Shown here piece by piece: positions 1 through 4,768 of a DNA stretch of 5,231 nucleotides (within the stretch, counting starts at the first letter, position 1; every line of letters begins with the position of its first letter). Under the pieces are notes generated by a model. It searched no databases. It saw only the letters and a program-made list of their open reading frames with translations, and was not told where the DNA came from. Both the position numbers and the translations under genes were made by a program. Source of the DNA: Alphaproteobacteria bacterium (GTDB taxonomy: Bacteria; Pseudomonadota; Alphaproteobacteria; UBA8366; JADFVY01); the NCBI GenBank assembly GCA_029881615.1, contig JAOUMF010000197.1, positions 1 to 5,231 on the forward strand, read 5' to 3'.

Positions 1-1750
1 CCAGGATGGAGCGCCAGTAATCCAGGCGCGATATCGCATCATGTAGCCAGGTGAAGGCGGCGGCGCCGAAGATGGGGCCGGATAGCGTCTGTACGCCACC
101 CAGCAGCACCATAACCAACCCGTCCACCGAGCGTGGGATCGACATTTCGTCGGGAAACACGCTGCCCTTGGAAAATACGTACAGCCCGCCCGCAACGCCC
201 GCCATCGCGCCGGCGATCAGGAAGGCCATCCATTGGTATCGTTTGATGTCTATGCCGATTGCCTCGGCGCGCAAGGGCGAATCCCTGCCCGCGCGTACGG
301 CGTAGCCGAAGGGCGAAAAAATAATGCGCTGCATGGTATAGATTGCGATCCCGGCCGCTATCAGCACCAGGTAATAGAATGCAATCTTGCTGTCGGCCCA
401 TTGGGATGGCCTGATGCCCAGAATGCCGTCGTCGCCGCCAGTGACGCCGTACCACTGGAAAACGATCGACCACGCAATCTGTGCGAAGGCCAACGTCAGC
501 ATGGCCAGGTACACGCCCGACAGCCGTACGCAGAACCAGCCGAATACCAGCGCGCCGGCCCCGGCGACCAGGGGCGCGGCGACCAGCGCCATTTCCATCG
601 GCGCGCCGGCATATTTCACCAGCATGGCCGCCCCGTATGCCCCCAATCCGAAATAGGCGGCGTGGCCGAAACTGACCATCCCGCCGGGTCCCATGATGAA
701 ATGCAGGCTGGCGGCGAAGAGGGCGGCAATAATCAATTCAATGCCCAGCACGAGGGTGAATTTGCCGACAAACAAAGGCAGCAGCAACAACAGCAGCGCG
801 AGAATTGCCCACGCCAGTCGCAGTTTCGGCGGGGCAGGCTTCAACAGGGGTTCGGCCCCATGCGTCGGTCCCTGGTCCGTCGGCGGTTTGCCCATCAGTC
901 CCCAGGGGCGGACGATCAGCACGACCGCCATAGCCAGAAACATGATGACCAGTGTGCCTTCGGGCCAGACCATCGGTGCGAAGGCCTGTAACTGGCCGAT
1001 CAGGATGGCGGCAAGGAAGGCGCCGGTGATGCTGCCCATGCCGCCCACCACCACCACCACGAAGGCCGAGGCGATGATGTTGAGGTCGACGAAAAGGTCC
1101 ACGCCGTCCTTCGGTAGCTGCAACGCACCGCCCAGCCCGGCGAGCATGGCGCCCAGGAAGAAGACCGATGTGAACAGCCATGCCTGGTTGACGCCCAGCG
1201 CGCCGACCATTTCGCGGTCCTGAGTGGCGGCGCGCACCAGTACGCCCCATCGTGTTTTGTGGAACAGTAGCCACAGCCCGCCCAGAACCGCCGGCGCGAT
1301 GGCGATCAGGGCGAAATAATATTCGGGATGCCGCTGGCCCAGGATGTCGATTCCGCCATCTAGCCCCGGCGCGCGCGGCCCCAGCAGGTCTTCGGGACCC
1401 CAGATCCACAAGGCCGCGTCCTGCACCACCAGCACGACGCCGAAGGTGGCAAGCAACTGGAACAGCTCCGGTGCCCGGTAAATGCGGCGCAGCAGCAGCA
1501 TTTCCACAATTGCCCCGATCACCCCCACGGTGACGGCCGCCAGCAATACCGAGCCCCAGAATCCGAAAGCGTCGCCGCCGGCACGTTCGATCAGGCTGTA
1601 GGCGATATAGGCGCCCAGCATATAGAAGGAGCCATGGGCGAAATTCACGATTCGCGTCACACCGAAGATAATCGACAGTCCCGCCGCGATCAGGAACAGC
1701 GACGCGGCACTGGCCAATCCGGTCAGGAACTGCCCCAGTATCAACCCCAC
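1..1750 (-). CDS. livHM: Fused LivH-LivM permease of a branched-chain amino acid-type ABC importer (3' end outside window)
   Basis: One open frame of 583 visible codons carries both permease halves of a HAAT-family importer, which moves branched-chain amino acids or related solutes through the inner membrane with a periplasmic binding protein and LivG/LivF ATPases. The LivH half (about residues 1-285) begins GLILGQFLTGLASAASLFL, has the IVNFAHGSFYMLGAY segment near residue 40 and an EAA-type loop (VRAATQDREMVGALGVN) near 170. A hydrophilic, proline-rich linker (about 286-306) joins it to the LivM half, which shows MVSFGHAAYFGLGAYGA and an EAA-type loop (VRAGRDSPLRAEAIGI) near 487. I translated the junction (about 780-900) and found no stop. 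GTG at 1750 is the most upstream standard start after an in-frame TAA, with a weak GGAA 9 nt before it; TTG at 1744 is the alternative. The last few dozen residues lie outside. Family is certain; substrate is not. Confidence 0.93.
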   Translation of the reverse strand, partial: MGLILGQFLTGLASAASLFLIAAGLSIIFGVTRIVNFAHGSFYMLGAYIAYSLIERAGGDAFGFWGSVLLAAVTVGVIGAIVEMLLLRRIYRAPELFQLLATFGVVLVVQDAALWIWGPEDLLGPRAPGLDGGIDILGQRHPEYYFALIAIAPAVLGGLWLLFHKTRWGVLVRAATQDREMVGALGVNQAWLFTSVFFLGAMLAGLGGALQLPKDGVDLFVDLNIIASAFVVVVVGGMGSITGAFLAAILIGQLQAFAPMVWPEGTLVIMFLAMAVVLIVRPWGLMGKPPTDQGPTHGAEPLLKPAPPKLRLAWAILALLLLLLPLFVGKFTLVLGIELIIAALFAASLHFIMGPGGMVSFGHAAYFGLGAYGAAMLVKYAGAPMEMALVAAPLVAGAGALVFGWFCVRLSGVYLAMLTLAFAQIAWSIVFQWYGVTGGDDGILGIRPSQWADSKIAFYYLVLIAAGIAIYTMQRIIFSPFGYAVRAGRDSPLRAEAIGIDIKRYQWMAFLIAGAMAGVAGGLYVFSKGSVFPDEMSIPRSVDGLVMVLLGGVQTLSGPIFGAAAFTWLHDAISRLDYWRSIL

Positions 1751-1926
1751 GACCGTTGTTTCCGCGTCGATGCAGGCGGGTTTGATCGCCTTGTTTTCAT
1801 AATCCCAATGTTATCCGTCTTGTCGGACGAATTTCAGTCCGGTTGTTTGTGTGCGTATATTGTTAGCGGCCCGGCATGATATCGGCAAGATTATGAATCC
1901 CCTGGCGGTCGGGCAAGCGGTGAAAA

Positions 1927-1932
1927 ATTATA
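1927..1932 (-). promoter_or_regulatory. Candidate -10 box of the livHM promoter
   Basis: Read on the minus strand this is a perfect TATAAT inside an AT-rich segment. No good -35 hexamer sits 16-18 nt upstream; the sequence there is TGCGCT-like. Initiation would fall near 1920 and give a leader of roughly 170 nt. A perfect -10 with a poor -35 fits an activator-dependent promoter, which is common for nutrient uptake genes, but this is inference. Confidence 0.45.
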
Positions 1933-1949
1933 GCCTCAAATCATTTATG

Positions 1950-1970
1950 AGCGCAGCGAATACCTGCGTT
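1950..1970. promoter_or_regulatory. Dyad overlapping the -35 region of livHM
   Basis: CGCAG at 1952-1956 and CTGCG at 1964-1968 are inverted around a 7-nt spacer, and the outer pairs A1950/T1970 and G1951/T1969 (wobble) extend the symmetry. It lies 20-40 bp upstream of the minus-strand TATAAT, where an activator or repressor would sit. The dyad is seen directly; the operator role is inferred. Confidence 0.3.
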
Positions 1971-2005
1971 TTGATAAGAGAAACATAAAAAAGCGCCGGC
2001 TTGGC

Positions 2006-2031
2006 GGAATAAAATTGGTGAATTAAACGTT
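2006..2031 (+). promoter_or_regulatory. Candidate EcfG-type (general stress) promoter of the first TPR gene
   Basis: GGAAT (2006-2010), 17 nt, then CGTT (2028-2031). The alphaproteobacterial general-stress sigma factor family EcfG recognises GGAAC-N16/17-CGTT, so this matches in spacing and all but one core base. Transcription would start near 2038-2040 and leave about a 100-nt leader. An overlapping housekeeping-type alternative is TTGGTG (2015-2020), 16 nt, TAAAAT (2037-2042). The near-palindrome ATTAA-ACG-TTAAT (2022-2034) lies across both. Only one of these can be the main promoter. Confidence 0.35.
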
Positions 2032-2123
2032 AATAATAAAATTTGTCGCTGCTGAATCGTCTGCAAGCGGGCATGGACATAAGGTCCGGCGTTGGTGAGT
2101 GGGGCAACATAAGTCTAGGTCCG

Positions 2124-2128
2124 AAAGG
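2124..2128 (+). promoter_or_regulatory. Ribosome binding site that favours the TTG start of the first TPR gene
   Basis: AAAGG ends 9 nt before TTG at 2138, ideal spacing. The first in-frame ATG, at 2159, has no purine-rich stretch in front of it and is 30 nt from this site, too far. The TTG is therefore the better start even though it is a rarer codon. Confidence 0.6.
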
Positions 2129-2137
2129 TTCTGAATA

Positions 2138-2755
2138 TTGCGTACCACCAGTGAACCCATGAACGCATACAATATCGGCCGGAGTGCCTATATGGCTGGA
2201 AATTACGGCGAGGCCGCAACCGCCTTCCGTTGGGCCGCAGGCCTCGATCCGGACAACCCGATCTACTGTCATTCTGCCGCCCTGTCGGCGTCGCGGGCGG
2301 GCGACGAGGCTGAGGCGGAACGATTATACAGGCGCGCTCTCGCCGGCACGGAACGCACTTTGGGCGACAGCCATCCTTTCATGCTGCTGGTGGCCCGCGA
2401 TCTGGCGGATTTGCATAAGAAAAAGGGGAGGAGTGAAAAAGCGTCCGAACTCGCTGGTCGCGTTGTCGCCCTCGCCAGTCCCCTTGCGGTCGCGCAATCC
2501 GGCGACAAGACATTGGGGGCTTTGGCTGATCTGTGCGATCAATCGGGCAATATTTCGACTGCCGTGCCCTTTTACCGGGCCGCGCTCGCCAGTCGCCGGG
2601 ATCAGTATGGCGACGGTCACCCGAAGACCGTGTCATGTGCTGTCCAGCTTGCGAAAATTCACGGCAGGCTGGGTGATAATGGAAAGGCACGGGAATTGCT
2701 TGAAAAAGTCGGATTTGCCCGTGAGGCAGGAAATCTTAATGATGTTGAAATCTGA
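2138..2755 (+). CDS. Kinesin-light-chain-type tetratricopeptide repeat protein (paralog 1)
   Basis: This 205-residue protein is made almost entirely of TPR helices and has no visible signal peptide or membrane span, so it is probably cytoplasmic. An N-terminal TPR (about 9-41, GRSAYMAGNYGEAATAF...LDPDNP) is followed by helices around 42-70 and two longer KLC-style repeats marked by LGDSHP (75-80) and YGDGHP (157-162), each followed by the A-L-x-x-L-H/G-R pattern. TPRs bind partner proteins or peptides; no catalytic domain is present, so the role is scaffolding or regulation of an unidentified partner. The TTG start is chosen for its ribosome site; starting at ATG 2159 would remove seven residues. 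The gene has its own upstream promoter region and ends before a strong terminator. Its nearest relative here is the next gene, which matches residues 64-191 without gaps. Specific function not recognised. Confidence 0.9.
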   Translation: MRTTSEPMNAYNIGRSAYMAGNYGEAATAFRWAAGLDPDNPIYCHSAALSASRAGDEAEAERLYRRALAGTERTLGDSHPFMLLVARDLADLHKKKGRSEKASELAGRVVALASPLAVAQSGDKTLGALADLCDQSGNISTAVPFYRAALASRRDQYGDGHPKTVSCAVQLAKIHGRLGDNGKARELLEKVGFAREAGNLNDVEI

Positions 2756-2782
2756 AATCTCTTCAGAACCTTGCAAACCTTG

Positions 2783-2814
2783 CGGCGCCGGAAAAAACCG
2801 GCGCCGTTTTCTCT
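2783..2814 (+). terminator. Rho-independent terminator after TPR paralog 1
   Basis: A perfect 9-bp GC stem, CGGCGCCGG (2783-2791) and CCGGCGCCG (2798-2806), encloses an AAAAAA loop and is followed by TTTTCTCT. It starts 27 nt after the stop codon and should separate the two TPR genes into independent transcription units. Confidence 0.93.
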
Positions 2815-2879
2815 GATCCGTTCAATCATGGCGATGGAAATAATTTTAACAAACTCTTAAGCGAAATGTGGGGGAATTG

Positions 2880-2907
2880 TTGAAACTGCGACAGGAACTG
2901 CGATAAT
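2880..2907 (+). promoter_or_regulatory. Candidate housekeeping-type promoter of TPR paralog 2
   Basis: TTGAAA (2880-2885), 16 nt, GATAAT (2902-2907): five of six bases match at each hexamer. Initiation would be near 2914 and give a leader of about 140 nt. The spacer contains a second copy of AACTGCGA (2884-2891 and 2896-2903), and GCGAT-AATG-ATCGC (2900-2913) forms a small dyad across the -10 and start site, a position suited to a repressor. Confidence 0.5.
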
Positions 2908-2941
2908 GATCGCGCGAGACGCAAGGGTGGAACCCGCCGGG

Positions 2942-2956
2942 TGGCAATGGGATTGC
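2942..2956 (+). promoter_or_regulatory. Sigma-54-like -24/-12 element, or a GCAAT/ATTGC dyad
   Basis: TGGCAAT-GGGA-TTGC reproduces the GG and GC elements of the sigma-54 consensus TGGCACG-N4-TTGC at exact spacing. The same bases form the inverted repeat GCAAT-GGG-ATTGC (2944-2956), so the match may be a by-product of a dyad in the leader. No upstream enhancer site for an NtrC-type activator is clear. Confidence 0.25.
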
Positions 2957-3038
2957 GGTTCGTTTTCAGGGTGGGCAATCACCGGGTATTCCGTATCAGG
3001 GGTGGTGCGGAAAAGGGTCGATTGCCGGGTATCGATTT

Positions 3039-3046
3039 AAAGGGGA
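3039..3046 (+). promoter_or_regulatory. Strong ribosome binding site of TPR paralog 2
   Basis: AAAGGGGA lies 10 nt before ATG 3057. It is flanked by two copies of TCGATTT (3032-3038 and 3050-3056), the second touching the start codon. It fixes the start at 3057. Confidence 0.75.
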
Positions 3047-3056
3047 AATTCGATTT

Positions 3057-3626
3057 ATGGCTAATCCGGACAGGAATAATCCGCTTAAAATTCACGCGGC
3101 CGCCAGCGTTGCGGTCGCGACCGGTCGATTTCGCGAAGCCGAGGGCATGTACCGCCAGGCAATCGGCATAGCCGAATCCCAGATGGGCGCTTCCCATCCA
3201 CACGTCGCCAAGATGGCCATAAGTCTTGTAAATCTTTACGAAGATCAGGGCCGGTATGATGAGGCGCGTCAACTCAGCGAGCGAGTGATCGGTCAGATCG
3301 ATCCTGCACAAGTGGCGATCGCCAACGATCAGATGCTGAACCGTCTGCGAGAACTTTGCCGTTGTGCCGGTCAACTGGACAAGGCCATCACTCTTTACCG
3401 CGAAGCGATGACCTATCGGCGAAAGGTATTTGGTGATGCCCATTGCAAGGTGGCGGCCTGTATAGCTGGTTTGGCCGAAACCTACCGGGACCTGGGCAAT
3501 GTCGGTAAGGCGCGTTCCCTGTTGCTGCGGGCAACCAGCATGGCCGAAGAGGCCGGCGGCGATAGCAGTTCGATATTGGCGCCGAGGTTGCGCGAATTGC
3601 GCCAGTCGGTTCTGGTGCCTGCCTGA
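3057..3626 (+). CDS. Kinesin-light-chain-type tetratricopeptide repeat protein (paralog 2)
   Basis: This 189-residue cytoplasmic-type protein consists of KLC-style TPRs: a first helix pair around 12-35 (AASVAVATGRFREAEGMYRQAI), a repeat marked MGASHP (43-48), a central pair around 93-120 (LCRCAGQLDKAITLYREAM) and a repeat marked FGDAHC (125-130). It aligns without gaps to the preceding gene from YRQAI (32) to about 159, but lacks that protein's extra N-terminal TPR. The usual HP of the second repeat is HC here, and Cys101 is shared by both paralogs. ATG 3057 has an excellent ribosome site. The gene is isolated by terminators on both sides, so it is probably monocistronic with a long leader. 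Like its paralog it should bind other proteins; the partner and function are not recognised. Confidence 0.9.
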   Translation: MANPDRNNPLKIHAAASVAVATGRFREAEGMYRQAIGIAESQMGASHPHVAKMAISLVNLYEDQGRYDEARQLSERVIGQIDPAQVAIANDQMLNRLRELCRCAGQLDKAITLYREAMTYRRKVFGDAHCKVAACIAGLAETYRDLGNVGKARSLLLRATSMAEEAGGDSSSILAPRLRELRQSVLVPA

Positions 3627-3664
3627 GGGCGTCTCCCGGCCGTTCGAATATTTCCTCCTCCCTT

Positions 3665-3694
3665 TGGCGTCGCACCATTCGGCGCCATTTTTTT
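3665..3694 (+). terminator. Rho-independent terminator after TPR paralog 2
   Basis: An 8-bp stem with one G-U pair, TGGCGTCG (3665-3672) and CGGCGCCA (3680-3687), has a 7-nt loop and is followed directly by seven T residues. It begins 38 nt after the stop codon and precedes the small membrane gene. Confidence 0.88.
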
Positions 3695-3731
3695 GCCGAA
3701 CTGGTCAATTCCAAACAGGGAAGCAACAACC

Positions 3732-3737
3732 TATGAT
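3732..3737 (+). promoter_or_regulatory. Possible -10 box placing transcription start at the small gene's ATG
   Basis: TATGAT matches TATAAT at five of six bases and lies 6 nt before ATG 3744, so transcription could begin at or next to the start codon. The -35 position (3709-3714, TTCCAA) is poor. The only other promoter space after the preceding terminator is about 50 bp. Confidence 0.3.
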
Positions 3738-3743
3738 GCGTTC

Positions 3744-3899
3744 ATGAAACAATCCGACGAAGACATGGCACAGGAAGACCCCGCCAACAACTTTTCCGCT
3801 GACGAGTTGCGCTGGATGTGGATTCGCCTTGGAGTCCGTATTGTTATCGGCCTGTTGGTCGTTGCCGCCACCCTGCTATTGATTTTCACCGCCAGGTAA
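3744..3899 (+). CDS. Small single-span membrane protein of unknown function
   Basis: The 51-residue product has an acidic N-terminus (MKQSDEDMAQEDPANNFSADE), three arginines at 23, 28 and 31, then one hydrophobic span (about 32-49, IVIGLLVVAATLLLIF) ending TAR. The arginines before the span suggest the N-terminus stays in the cytoplasm and the C-terminus just reaches the periplasm. I recognise no family. ATG 3744 has no Shine-Dalgarno at normal spacing; AGGGAAG at 3716-3722 is 21 nt away and suits ATG 3733 instead, which opens a five-codon frame (MMRS-stop) whose TGA overlaps this ATG. An in-frame TTG at 3693 would add 17 residues but would start inside the T-tract of the terminator with no ribosome site, so I reject it. 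The reading frame stays open and ends exactly where the opposing gene ends. Confidence 0.68.
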   Translation: MKQSDEDMAQEDPANNFSADELRWMWIRLGVRIVIGLLVVAATLLLIFTAR

Positions 3900-4766
3900 T
3901 CACAGGCACCAGTCCGGAAACCGGTCCGCGAATGGGCCGTCGGCGGGTTCGCCGTGGGCGACAGCCCACAGGGCGTGCCAGAATTCACTTTCCAGCTGTT
4001 TCATTTCCGGGTTCATGGCGTCATCGGCCCGGTCTATTCCGACGTTTGCGAAGACATCTTCACCGTCATACCAGCGCGCTTCGGCATTTTCGTCCTTCAA
4101 TGCCGTCAGTACGCCATGGGTCAGTTCGTAATGCTCCGATGGCAGGCGCCAGTGATACAGCACCGCCGACAGCGCCTGTTCGTAGGCACCGCGTAACGGG
4201 TGGATATGGGCCGGCGTCGGGATTTCCTCGGTATCGCCGCGCGCGCCGGCAATGCAAGCCTCTGCCGACAGCGAGAAGAAGCCACGGCAACTCGCCGGGC
4301 GCACCGGATAGATGCCACATTTTCCTTTGTCCAGGAATGGACAGGCCAGACCGGCCGACGCCCGCGCATCCACGTCCTTGCCGCGGATCGCGGCGTCGGC
4401 TGTTTCCAGCCGGGCGATCTCGGCGCCCAGATCAGGTTTGGTTTCACGCAGCCAGTCGGCGATAGCGAAGATGCGCGGCGCCTGGGCCGAGACATAGACG
4501 TCGCAGCAGTAATAGCAGCCGGCCTTGCAGGCGATCTTATCCATTCCTGGTGCGTTATCGTTCGATTTATCCTGCATCCGGCCCAGCAGAGCCATCGCCC
4601 GGCCGGAACGACCAGCGGCGCGACCCGTCGACAGGCGTGTATCCACCAGCGCTACCAGCGCCGCCATTTCCACCGGCGTGGGCTGGTGTGAAGCACCCTG
4701 GCGCTCCACTAGCTTCATCACCCGGCGCAGTTCCTTCAACCGCTGTCTTTTATCCTGCCGGGCCAT
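3900..4766 (-). CDS. YkgJ-type cysteine-cluster protein (CxxxCxxCC)
   Basis: This 288-residue protein carries the metal-binding cysteine pattern of the YkgJ/UPF0153 family, annotated as a zinc- or iron-chelating domain whose cellular role is not settled. Visible ligands are C80-x3-C84-x2-C87-C88, then CPFLDKGKC (142-150), IYPVRPASCRGF (C160) and C171. The signature IYxxRPxxCR is intact, so the site looks complete. A basic N-terminus (1-22) and a variable region (23-75) precede the core; the C-terminal third (about 185-288) is helical-looking, tryptophan- and acid-rich, with no motif I know. No signal peptide or membrane span is visible. ATG 4766 follows the LysE-type stop by 2 nt, with AGAGG (4776-4780) in the upstream gene's last codons as ribosome site, so the two are co-transcribed and probably translationally coupled. 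Its stop abuts that of the small membrane gene. Confidence 0.9.
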   Translation of the reverse strand: MARQDKRQRLKELRRVMKLVERQGASHQPTPVEMAALVALVDTRLSTGRAAGRSGRAMALLGRMQDKSNDNAPGMDKIACKAGCYYCCDVYVSAQAPRIFAIADWLRETKPDLGAEIARLETADAAIRGKDVDARASAGLACPFLDKGKCGIYPVRPASCRGFFSLSAEACIAGARGDTEEIPTPAHIHPLRGAYEQALSAVLYHWRLPSEHYELTHGVLTALKDENAEARWYDGEDVFANVGIDRADDAMNPEMKQLESEFWHALWAVAHGEPADGPFADRFPDWCL

Positions 4767-4768
4767 GG

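Larger units (their letters stand above)
1751..2137. other. Divergent AT-rich intergenic region (387 bp) between livHM and the first TPR gene
   Basis: This gap separates the leftward permease gene from the rightward TPR gene. Its middle part (about 1920-2045) is clearly AT-rich compared with the flanking genes and holds the promoter candidates listed separately. The stretch 2046-2137 is a GC-richer leader of the first TPR gene with an imperfect direct repeat. I see no convincing coding frame or RNA gene in it. Confidence 0.8.
2756..3056. other. Intergenic region and leader between the TPR paralogs (301 bp)
   Basis: It holds the terminator of the first TPR gene, an AT-rich patch (about 2838-2866), the promoter candidates of the second gene, and a long G-rich leader with alternating complementary segments and three TCGATT copies. 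I see no credible small gene; short open frames here lack ribosome sites. Confidence 0.75.

Noticed and set aside
1046..1060. Five tandem CAC triplets as a possible phase-variable tract
   Set aside because: They encode five valines in a LivH membrane segment; triplet changes would keep the frame, and such a short tract is unlikely to switch expression.
738..1409. Minus-strand open frame with an arginine-, glycine- and alanine-rich product
   Set aside because: It lies in another frame of the LivH-LivM fusion, whose translation shows unmistakable family motifs; its composition is that of an out-of-frame reading of GC-rich DNA.
1634..1879. Plus-strand open frame crossing the start of livHM
   Set aside because: It is antisense to the conserved LivH N-terminus, has a charged low-complexity product and no ribosome site worth noting.
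1985..2006. Minus-strand hairpin (CGCC/GGCG) followed by a run of six T
   Set aside because: The stem is only 4 bp, and a leftward terminator upstream of a divergent promoter pair has no obvious transcript to stop. It overlaps the candidate EcfG site.
3693..3743. TTG at 3693 as the start of a 68-residue version of the small membrane protein
   Set aside because: It begins inside the T-tract of an intrinsic terminator and lacks a ribosome site; the extra residues add no recognisable feature.
3818..4465. Long plus-strand open frame opposite the cysteine-cluster gene
   Set aside because: It is antisense to an intact YkgJ-type gene with all family cysteines, and its proline/arginine-rich product is typical of a shadow frame.
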